Origin: an uncultured Bacteroidota bacterium
GTDB lineage: Bacteria > Bacteroidota > Bacteroidia > 2-12-FULL-35-15
Assembly (NCBI GenBank): GCA_903833025.1
Contig: CAILDT010000199.1
Span: 1 to 10,886, forward strand
Length of the DNA stretch: 10,886 nucleotides
Direction of reading: 5' to 3'
This document shows positions 1 through 7,300 of the stretch, piece after piece; the stretch's first letter is position 1, and each line of letters opens with the position of its first letter. The position numbers were made by a program, and so were the translations under genes. Under the pieces are notes generated by a model, which was not told the origin of the DNA, made no database searches, and saw only the letters and a program-made list of their open reading frames with translations.

Positions 1-1906
1 ATTCTTCTGCGTTATTTATTTCTTCTATCTTTTGTTTTATTCCATCAATATCATTAAGCGATTTCAATTTATCCACTCTGTTACTTAATCCTTTTACGCC
101 CGATAAAACCACACCATCCATATCAACTGTGGAAATAGAAATATTGTTTTCGCCTACTTTAAATACTTTGTAAAAGTCTTGCGCCATTGGTCCTACGTGG
201 CGAATGTGTTTCGCTTGCGCTTTGTAATTCCAACTTGTTATCTTCAGTAAATTAATTTTATTCAACATATCTTCATAATCAACATCAATAAAATTTGCTT
301 TTTTCTTTCTATCCGAAACGCTCGACCATAAACCACTACCTCCTGAAAGCGAAACACCCATCGTCATACCTGGGTCGGTATAAAAAGTAACACCACCTGT
401 TGCTCTTACCATAAATTGATTAGCGATTGTAGCAATAGTTGGTGCAGATGTAGAGGCATCTGAATAAACAAACGTACCATTAAGGTTAGATGTTGCGTGA
501 TAACCAATAGAAATAGAGTTAACACCATTCGCCGTACACCCATACCCAATAGCTGTTGATACACTTCCACTTGCTTTATTATTTTGTCCTATTGTAACAC
601 AAGTAGTGGACGATGAAACGTTCCCTCTCCCTATTGCAACAGTGCGGGTAGCGGACGCAACACAACTATCTCCTAACGCAACTCCAGTTCCTTTAGGGTA
701 AGCACCTCTCGAAGTAGCTTTGCACTTCCGTCCCATAACAATTGTGTAATCTCCGGCAACACAGCTGCTACCTGATACAAACGAATATGCCCCTGCCGTA
801 TTATTATAACCTGCGGAAATAGAATACCGTCCTAAACTGTCCCCAAGATTAGGTATATCAATTACTCCTGTTCTGAATGCGCCGCGCGATGGCAACCATA
901 ACATCCTATCGCCTCCTCCTATATTACTACCAAATCCTAATGAATCTATTCGCAGAGCTACAATACCATCATTGCCCAAAACACTTAAATTTGTTGGATG
1001 CGCAGAACTTCCAATAGTAATATCACCATTGCTTTTTATTCTCATTCGTTCTGTATTCACTGTTTTAAATACAAAATCGTTGGCATCATTTGTACCAGCA
1101 TAGTTTTGCGAAGTACCTATTGAATTACCCGTTCTGTTCCACGCATCAGGCGAAAAAGCATACGTGGCAGTATCCGAATGTGTGGAGTGGTTTGAGTTAT
1201 TTGAGTTTTGAGAGTTGTATGCAAACTGCGCAGTATCAGAATAGTAAGCAAACCAAACGGTATCAGGTGCTGTGTTAGTATAAGTATAAAGTGCGGTGTC
1301 AGTGGTAAGCGAACTACCGGAATTATAAGCAAAACTAACCGTATCGTGATGATTATCTATTGCCGGAGCCCAATGATTACCGTTGTATTTTAATAATAAA
1401 TGTGGTGCTATTCCAGTAAGGTCAACATCATTACAGCTCGATAAACTGTAAATATTGGCAGCACCCGATTGTTGAGAATAAAAAGCATAAGGTACCGAAA
1501 ACAACTGTGTTTCTCCCATTTGAACAAAGTTTGTTCCTCCCGCAATATCCATCGAAACCTTTAAATAATAAACTCCGCCTGCCCAATTTATTTGGTTGAA
1601 AGTAGCAACTGCACCAGCTCCTGTGCTTGTTCCGGTGCCTATTATTGTTTTTATTGCTCCATACACATCGGTAGTTAATACTTTATTTTCCTGCCATTGT
1701 AATGTGCCCGATGGAGATGTAGAATACAACGAAAACTGAAGTTGAATGGATTGATAAGCAAGTATGTTTCCTGTAGCAGTTCGCACTGTAGTTTGATAAT
1801 TAAACCCCTGCGGAACGCCCTGTGAAAACACATTTATAGTTCTGCAAAAACATAAACAAAAACAAATAACAAATAATTTTATGTTCGCTTGTTTCAACAT
1901 CATCAT
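1..1906 (-). CDS. Secreted fibre-like protein with YadA-like head and S74 intramolecular-chaperone domain (C-terminus beyond window edge)
   Basis: An uninterrupted minus-strand frame of about 635 codons is still open at position 1. The start is the first of three consecutive ATGs; it overlaps the upstream stop as TAATG, which suggests translational coupling. Visible parts are: a signal peptide with five cysteines in its core (residues 1-28); a Bacteroidota N-terminal domain that begins QGFNYQ and ends near FSVPYAFYSQ (about 29-145); a DVDLTGIAP linker; a stalk with repeated DT[AV]x[FY] motifs (about 185-250); a TNDANDFVFKT/ERMRI segment; a roll of [STA]xxxG repeats like a YadA head (about 362-475), several turns carrying a cysteine; and an S74 domain starting SDRKKK (531-536), with RHVGPMAQDF (569-578) and a VDMDGVVLSGVKGL helix. 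In characterised S74 proteins this domain drives trimer assembly and cuts itself off before the serine. The product is probably a trimeric surface fibre. Its anchor or sorting signal, if any, is outside the window. Confidence 0.88.
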   Translation of the reverse strand, partial: MMMLKQANIKLFVICFCLCFCRTINVFSQGVPQGFNYQTTVRTATGNILAYQSIQLQFSLYSTSPSGTLQWQENKVLTTDVYGAIKTIIGTGTSTGAGAVATFNQINWAGGVYYLKVSMDIAGGTNFVQMGETQLFSVPYAFYSQQSGAANIYSLSSCNDVDLTGIAPHLLLKYNGNHWAPAIDNHHDTVSFAYNSGSSLTTDTALYTYTNTAPDTVWFAYYSDTAQFAYNSQNSNNSNHSTHSDTATYAFSPDAWNRTGNSIGTSQNYAGTNDANDFVFKTVNTERMRIKSNGDITIGSSAHPTNLSVLGNDGIVALRIDSLGFGSNIGGGDRMLWLPSRGAFRTGVIDIPNLGDSLGRYSISAGYNNTAGAYSFVSGSSCVAGDYTIVMGRKCKATSRGAYPKGTGVALGDSCVASATRTVAIGRGNVSSSTTCVTIGQNNKASGSVSTAIGYGCTANGVNSISIGYHATSNLNGTFVYSDASTSAPTIATIANQFMVRATGGVTFYTDPGMTMGVSLSGGSGLWSSVSDRKKKANFIDVDYEDMLNKINLLKITSWNYKAQAKHIRHVGPMAQDFYKVFKVGENNISISTVDMDGVVLSGVKGLSNRVDKLKSLNDIDGIKQKIEEINNAEE

Positions 1907-2406
1907 TAGTTTTTATTCACCTTAACTGTTTTATTCAACTGATTTTTTACAGAAACAATACGCACAAAATAAATCCCTGCATCTATGTTTTGCATATTCA
2001 ATTGATAAATGCTTTTTCCAATTGTTTCTTGCTTTATAATATTTACTAATTGCGTTTTACCAAGCATATCAATCAATTCAATAGATACATCATCGTAGTT
2101 AGGTAAGTTGAGTTGCACAAATAAATTGTCGGTAACAGGGTTAGGAAATACTTTACCATCAGCAAAAGAAAATTGATTTACGTTAACAGTAATTAAAGGT
2201 GGCTCGGGTTGTGCAAACCCTTGTGTTAAAATATTTGTTGCTGTGTAAGTTTCAATCATCAATTCGCCAATGTTAGATTGAAGTTGCAATGCACCTGGGT
2301 TGGAGTGGCTACCGGCTGATGAAGAAATGGTGGCTCGCTGTATAGTTTGTGAATATATCAGCGAGTTTAAGAAAATAAAAACGAGTAGTAATCCGCTTTT
2401 TAACAT
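1906..2406 (-). CDS. Small secreted protein with T9SS type A sorting domain
   Basis: This is a 166-residue protein. Residues 1-19 are a signal peptide ending SLIYSQ. Residues about 20-70 (SSSAGSHSNPGALQLQSNIGE...ILTQGFAQPE) match a short N-terminal module that I recognise from many small Bacteroidota proteins. Residues about 83-166 are a T9SS type A C-terminal sorting domain: FPNPVTDNLFVQL, then IELIDMLGK, then NIDAGIYFVRI and a lysine-rich end. Such domains carry proteins through the outer membrane by T9SS and are usually removed on the surface. Little is left as mature protein, so it may be an accessory or partner of the fibre protein encoded immediately downstream, whose ATG overlaps this stop codon. 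It starts 49 bp after the upstream gene and shows no promoter box of its own, in keeping with one operon. The partnership is inferred from gene order. Confidence 0.88.
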   Translation of the reverse strand: MLKSGLLLVFIFLNSLIYSQTIQRATISSSAGSHSNPGALQLQSNIGELMIETYTATNILTQGFAQPEPPLITVNVNQFSFADGKVFPNPVTDNLFVQLNLPNYDDVSIELIDMLGKTQLVNIIKQETIGKSIYQLNMQNIDAGIYFVRIVSVKNQLNKTVKVNKN

Positions 2407-2455
2407 TTTGTTTGCATTTGTTTTGGATGTAAAAATATGAAAAAATAGTTATCAA

Positions 2456-2866
2456 TTAATTTCCATCATCATTTCTCGAACCGAACGAATAAATAATTTT
2501 GGGCATATCCACCACCGTCCCGTTTCTATCTTTCGCTTTTATCTTATCAATAATAATGTTTGAACTTTGGTCGGAGCTAGTGAGTAAGTGTTGCATTTTG
2601 GGCGAACATAGCGAACCTTTTGTATTCTCGGAATAAAAAATGCCTTTAATAGTAACTCCCATTCTGAATTCCTGAACGGCTGTATCCAGAGGGTTTCCGT
2701 ATTCATCAATACAAATAACGCGGTAATTTACGGCATCGAACTGAACCGAAACTAAGTGCCCTGATTTTTGGACTTTTATGGTTCCCTCGGTTTTATCGCT
2801 CTTTTGTTGGGCTGATAAGGAGAGGGAAAATGTGGATAGGGATATTATAATGATTAGGTGTTTCAT
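2456..2866 (-). CDS. Small exported protein of unknown function
   Basis: The product is 136 residues from the ATG at 2866. A longer reading from a TTG at 2878 is possible but unlikely, because that TTG is the end of a TATCTTTG promoter box. Residues 1-19 form a clear signal peptide (MKHLIIII, then SLSLSAQ). The mature part of about 115 residues looks beta-rich. It has the shape of a hydrophobic strand series around VNYRVICIDEYGNPLD, FRMGVTIKGIFYSE, SPKMQHLL and KIKAKDRNGTVVDMP. The alternation of strand, S..LSPKM-like turn and D-x-NG turn faintly recalls the C-terminal domains of GldM-type gliding/T9SS proteins, but I would not assign it to that family without a profile search. No sorting domain is visible, so it probably stays in the periplasm. 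It is the first gene of the minus-strand operon. Confidence 0.8.
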   Translation of the reverse strand: MKHLIIIISLSTFSLSLSAQQKSDKTEGTIKVQKSGHLVSVQFDAVNYRVICIDEYGNPLDTAVQEFRMGVTIKGIFYSENTKGSLCSPKMQHLLTSSDQSSNIIIDKIKAKDRNGTVVDMPKIIYSFGSRNDDGN

Positions 2867-2875
2867 ATTATTGTG

Positions 2876-2883
2876 CAAAGATA
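2876..2883 (-). promoter_or_regulatory. Bacteroidota -7 box of the minus-strand surface operon
   Basis: The minus strand reads TATCTTTG, an exact match to the TAnnTTTG -7 consensus of the main Bacteroidota sigma factor. It ends nine bases before the ATG at 2866, so the leader would be only a few bases long, or absent. No convincing TTG lies 19-21 bases upstream, so the -33 half is weak or missing. Confidence 0.6.
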
Positions 2884-3010
2884 ATTCTAATTATTCAACC
2901 CTACATCTAACTTATTCCAATAGTTATTCACCTTTTTCTTTCTATTTATTGTAAAATCAAATTTCATAACCAATTCAGCCATATTGCTACTCATAAAAAT
3001 TATATCGCAC

Positions 3011-3304
3011 TGTAATTAATCAACACTTTACCCAAATCAATCAACACGCCATACTCTGCAATTGCCACTTGTTGATCTGCAATTGTTACTCCCTGCTCCG
3101 TAACGGTTACTCCCTGCTCTTCAAATGTTACTCAATGCTCCCAAACTGTTGCTTGCTATTCCGCAACTGCTAATGCTTGTTCGGAAACTGTTACTAATCG
3201 CTCCGCAACTGTTATCTATTGCTCCGAAACCGTTACCCGTAGCTCCGAAACCGTTACTCGTAGCTCCGCAATTGTTACCTATCGCACCGCAAACGTTACC
3301 TCCC
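3011..3304. repeat. Degenerate tandem array, 14 units of exactly 21 bp
   Basis: The 581-bp gap between the divergent genes (2867-3447) contains no supported gene, and about half of it is this array. Units can be cut at 3011, 3032, 3053 and so on to 3284 with no insertion or deletion. The twelve units from 3053 are clearest, with a consensus near GCTCCGCAACTGTTAC followed by five variable bases. The two units from 3011 share AATCAACAC at the same phase, and a decayed unit may follow at 3305. Each unit is centred on a short dyad of the form AAC-N-GTT (for example AACTGTT, AACCGTT). The spacing is two turns of DNA, so all dyads would face one side of the helix. The consensus is too degenerate and the period too short for CRISPR. 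The remaining sequence at 2884-3010 and 3305-3424 is AT-rich with nothing I can identify. Confidence 0.85.
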
Positions 3305-3424
3305 TTGCCTCATCTTACATTAAATCTAACAAAACTCACAACTCACACCTAAAAACAGAAACAATCAATATTGCCAATCTTCACAACTGTCAATTATTAA
3401 TAAACGAAACTCAACTTTAATCCA

Positions 3425-3432
3425 TACCTTTG
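3425..3432 (+). promoter_or_regulatory. Bacteroidota -7 box of the XRE-like gene
   Basis: The sequence TACCTTTG matches TAnnTTTG exactly and ends 15 bases before the ATG at 3448. Its last three bases form a TTG that could be misread as an upstream start. No clear -33 TTG is seen at the usual distance. The 21-bp array ends about 120 bp upstream, so it is within reach of this promoter. Confidence 0.6.
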
Positions 3433-3447
3433 ATAAAAAATAAAATT

Positions 3448-3804
3448 ATGGATATCTATATTGGCAGAGTTATTAAACAAAAAATGATCGAAAAAAAATT
3501 GGATACCCATTTTTTAGCCGATTTAATGGGTATGCACGTAGGCTCAGTAAACCGTCTATACGGTTACAAATCTGTTCAAACTGATGTATTACTTACAGTC
3601 AGCACTTCCCTTAATTACGATTTCTTTTCCGTTTATTCCCAATCATTAAATTTAAAAGTTGAAGAAACGATTGTAAAACAGCCTGAAGTAATTGTCGTTT
3701 CCAATACCGAAAAATTAATAGAAGAAAAAAATATCAAAATAGAAAATCTCGAAAAGGAAATTGCCTATCTAAAAGAGATAAATAGTTTATTAAGAAAGAA
3801 GTAA
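3448..3804 (+). CDS. XRE-like helix-turn-helix protein with C-terminal coiled coil
   Basis: The product is 118 residues from the ATG at 3448; a TTG at 3430 in the same frame lies in the promoter box and is rejected. Residues 1-60 have the pattern of a compact XRE/Cro-type domain: IGRVIKQKMIEKKLD, then FLADLMGMHVGSVNRLYG as the helix-turn-helix, then TDVLLTVSTSLNYDFFSVYS. Proteins with the same start (xIGxxIKxKxxEKxL) and the same YDFF end are common in Bacteroidota. Residues about 88-118 (EKLIEEKNIKIENLEKEI, LKEINSLL) have a heptad pattern for a coiled coil, so a dimer or larger assembly is likely. It probably binds DNA and regulates transcription. It stands alone, 160 bp from the next gene. 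The nearby 21-bp array of dyads upstream is a candidate binding region; that link is inference. Confidence 0.83.
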   Translation: MDIYIGRVIKQKMIEKKLDTHFLADLMGMHVGSVNRLYGYKSVQTDVLLTVSTSLNYDFFSVYSQSLNLKVEETIVKQPEVIVVSNTEKLIEEKNIKIENLEKEIAYLKEINSLLRKK

Positions 3805-3964
3805 TTGGTTGTGTAAAAAAAATGTTCATCTATACAAAAATTCATTCTACCGCAGTTTTTTATAGTTGGTTTTAAAAATTGGTATTTTTATGCAACCTTT
3901 TTGGAATTTTATTCATCCATATATACATTAAGGTTTAAAGTGCGCCTTTTTTAATTTAATTTAT

Positions 3965-4303
3965 ATGAAGAAACTTATTTTGTTGTTCCCTATTTTTCTG
4001 TTGGGAATTACGTTATCAAAAGCACAAACTGGTGCTGATGCTACCAAAAAAACTACTCCTTGCATTGATGGTACTTACCAATTGCAAATGATTCACTCCC
4101 GAAACCAACCTTACTTTCCTACAAATTTAGATAAAATTGTAACTGATAATAGAGATGCTACGTTTGTTAAGTATGTGAGTTTGGGTACGGAGGTTCGCCT
4201 TAAAATATTGCCTTTGTCGGAGATAAATGCTCCTGATTTTAACCATTGCCAAAAGTTGGTTATGTTAATGAATAATTGTTTTCTTGGAAATTTAATTTAT
4301 TAA
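3965..4303 (+). CDS. Small exported protein of unknown function, possibly frameshifted at its C-terminus
   Basis: The annotated frame gives 112 residues. Residues 1-20 are a signal peptide (MKKLILLFPIFLLGITLSKAQ). The mature part includes CIDGTYQLQMI, LDKIVTDNRDATFVKYVSLGTEVRLKILP and SEINAPDF, a predicted beta-rich small domain that I do not assign to a named family. The last 19 residues of this frame are odd: hydrophobic, with two cysteines and no resemblance to the rest. Shifting by one base after codon 93 (position 4243) gives PLPKVGYVNE and a stop at 4273-4275, which looks more natural after APDFN. Either the sequence has lost one C in a CC run or the family ends differently here. The stop in the annotated frame is one base before the ATG of the giant surface protein, so the two genes are probably co-transcribed. 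No clear promoter box is seen upstream in 3805-3964. Confidence 0.72.
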   Translation: MKKLILLFPIFLLGITLSKAQTGADATKKTTPCIDGTYQLQMIHSRNQPYFPTNLDKIVTDNRDATFVKYVSLGTEVRLKILPLSEINAPDFNHCQKLVMLMNNCFLGNLIY

Positions 4304-4304
4304 A

Positions 4305-7300
4305 ATGAAAAAAGCTCTACTCTTTTTATGTTTGTTTATTGTTGGGTTTGCATTTGGGCAAGCACCAGCAAATGATAATTGTACTACACCGCAGATAATA
4401 ACTATTCCGGCTTCGGGAAACATTTGTATTAATTCGAGCAATATTAATGCAACTACGGATTTACTTTTATTTGCCTGCCAGAACGCTATTGATGATGACG
4501 TTTGGTTTACGTTTATTGCCACAGGTACTCAAAATACAATTACGATAACGCCTAATGGCGGCACACCTGCACAACAGGTTGCATTTTCAATGTCGAATAC
4601 AAATTGTGCTTCTGGGGCAATCAATGTATGCAATGCTTCTGCTACTAATGGCGGGGCAGCAACAGCTACTTATTCCTATACACCGGGTACACAAGTATTA
4701 GTTAATGTTACTACAAATGGCAGTGATGGTACTTTTCAATTATGTATAACTTCTACAACGCCACCACCAGCACCGGGAAGCTCTTGCGCTACAGCAACCA
4801 CACTTTGCGACCAAACTAATTTTACGGTAAACCCAATGCCGTCAAATGTTTCTGCACTTCTACCTTCTTGTTTTTTTGTAAATCTTCAACAGCCCGTATT
4901 TTATCAATTTACAGTAGGAGTAACAGGTACGTGCGCTTGGCTGGCAAGCCCTTTGGGATTGGCGGAATACGACTGGGCGATGTATGATATTACTGCTGGT
5001 TGTCCGGGAGCAGAGGTTGCTTGTAATTATGATTATGGAGGAGGTAATGGCTTTCCGATAGGTATGCAGCCGGGCTCACCGAGTATTTGTCCTACAAGTG
5101 CATTTTATGTATTACCGGGCGATGAAATTTGTCCATCAATAACAGTTACAGCGGGGCAAACTTATCTTATAGTTATTGATAATTTTGATGCGAGTAGTAT
5201 AGGATTTGATTTTTCGTGGGCAGGAAGCACTTTTCAAATGTCAAGTTCGGCATTTACGGTAGCCCCTGCTAATGCTTGTAATTCGGCAGTTGCGACTTTT
5301 GTAAATAATAGTGTACCGGTTGCTGCCGCATCGTCCTGGAATTTTGGAGATGGGACTACTTCAGCTTTGCATAGTCCTCCGCCACATAATTATCCGACAC
5401 CTGGCACATATTTAATTTCGTTAACCACAACTACTGCAAATGGTTGTGTTAATGTGTCTTCGGGCAGTGTAACGGTAAATGCCACACCAACAATGACTAC
5501 ACCCGCAAATATCACAGTGTGTGCTGGCTCAAATATACCTGCAAGTGCTTTTGTGAGTAACCCAACAGGAGCTACATTTGCGTGGACAAACTCGAACGCG
5601 GCAATAGGATTGGCTGCTAACGGCGCAGGAAATACGCCTGCATTTGTGGCGGTAAATGGTACAGGGGCAAATATAGTCGCTACAATAACTGTAACACCAA
5701 CAGAAAACGGGTGTGCGGGAACACCTGTAAATTATACTATTACAGTGCAACCAGCACCAACAGTTGCCAATGCAGGACCAAACCAAAATGTATGTGTTGC
5801 TACAGCAACAATGGCTGGAAACGTAGCTGCATCAGGTGTTGGCACGTGGACGTTAATAAGCGGAACAGGAACAATAACGACACCTAACTCTCCAACAACA
5901 GGAATAACGGGGCTTGGAGCGGGAGCAAATGTATTTCAATGGACCATAACAAGTGGTGCTTGCCCTGCCACAACGAGCCAAGTAACAATAACAGTAGGAG
6001 GAGCAGCAACAGTAGCTGCCGCAGGTGCGCCACAAACGGTTTGCGGAACAGTTGCTACCTTAGCAGGAAATGTGGCAGCGATAGGAACAGGCACGTGGAC
6101 GCTGGTTTCGGGAGCAGGAACAATTACAACACCAACTTTAAATAATTCAGGAGTAACAGGATTGGGAGTGGGGGCAAATGTATTTCAATGGACAATAACA
6201 AATCCGCCTTGTGCGCCAACATCAAGCCAAGTAACAATAACGGGTGTAGCTACACCAACGGTGGCAAATGCGGGAGGAAATCAAAACGTTTGTGGAACAG
6301 TTGCGAACCTTGGAGCAAATACAGCGGTAGCAGGAACAGGCACGTGGACACTAGTTTCGGGAGCAGGAGTGATAACAAACCCTGCGTTGTTTAATTCGGG
6401 AGTAACGGGATTGGGGGCAGGAGCAAATGTATTTCAATGGACAATAGCAAACGCACCTTGTCCGGCATCAACAAGCCAAGTAACGATAACATCTGGGTTG
6501 CCGCCAACGGTAGCTAATGCAGGACCAAACCAGACAGTGTGTGGAACAACAGCAACATTAGCAGGAAACTTAGCAGCAGTGGGAACAGGCACGTGGACGC
6601 TGATTTCGGGAGCAGGAGTAATTACAAATCCGGCATTGAATACTTCGGGAGTAACAGGATTGGGAGTGGGAGCAAATGTATTTCAATGGACGATAACAAA
6701 TGCACCTTGTCCGGCATCATTTAGCCAGGTAACAATAACGGGAGTTGCAGTGCCGACCGTGGCTAATGCAGGAGCACCACAAACTGTTTGCGGCACTGTT
6801 GCTACTTTGGCTGGAAATGCAGCAGGAACAGGCACGTGGACGTTGGTTTCGGGAGCGGGAGTGATAACAAACCCTGCATTATTTAATTCAGGAGTAACGG
6901 GCTTAGGGGCGGGAGCAAATGTGTTTCAATGGGAGATAGATAATTTGCCTTGTGCGCCAACTACTAGTCAGGTAACTATTACAAGCGTATTGCCACCAAC
7001 AGTTGCAGCTGCAGGAGGTAATCAAAATATATGTGGAACTACAGCAACATTAGCAGGAAACACCGCAACAACAGGCACTGGCTTATGGACATTAATCAGC
7101 GGAAGCGGAACGGTTACAACACCATCATTAGCAACATCAGGTATAACAGGGCTGACAGTAGGAGCAAATGTTTTTCAATGGACAATATCAAATGCCCCTT
7201 GTCCGGCTACTACAAGCCAAACAACAATAACAGTAGGGTTAATACCAACAGTTGCAAATGCAGGAACCAATCAAACAGTATGCGGAACAACTGCAACGTT

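Noticed and set aside
1090..1393. Short frames on both strands at 1090-1393
   Set aside because: They are shadows of the long minus-strand fibre gene that covers the region.
1..1906. Prophage tail-fibre gene, suggested by the S74 domain
   Set aside because: Signal peptide, Bacteroidota N-terminal domain and neighbouring T9SS gene indicate a chromosomal surface protein; no other phage gene is seen.
3011..3304. CRISPR array
   Set aside because: The period is only 21 bp, there is no constant repeat separated by unique spacers, and no cas gene is present.
3125..3352. 75-codon plus-strand frame with LLxIAPQ-like heptads
   Set aside because: It lies wholly in the 21-bp array, whose period keeps frames open. 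The product is a low-complexity string, and there is no promoter or start context.
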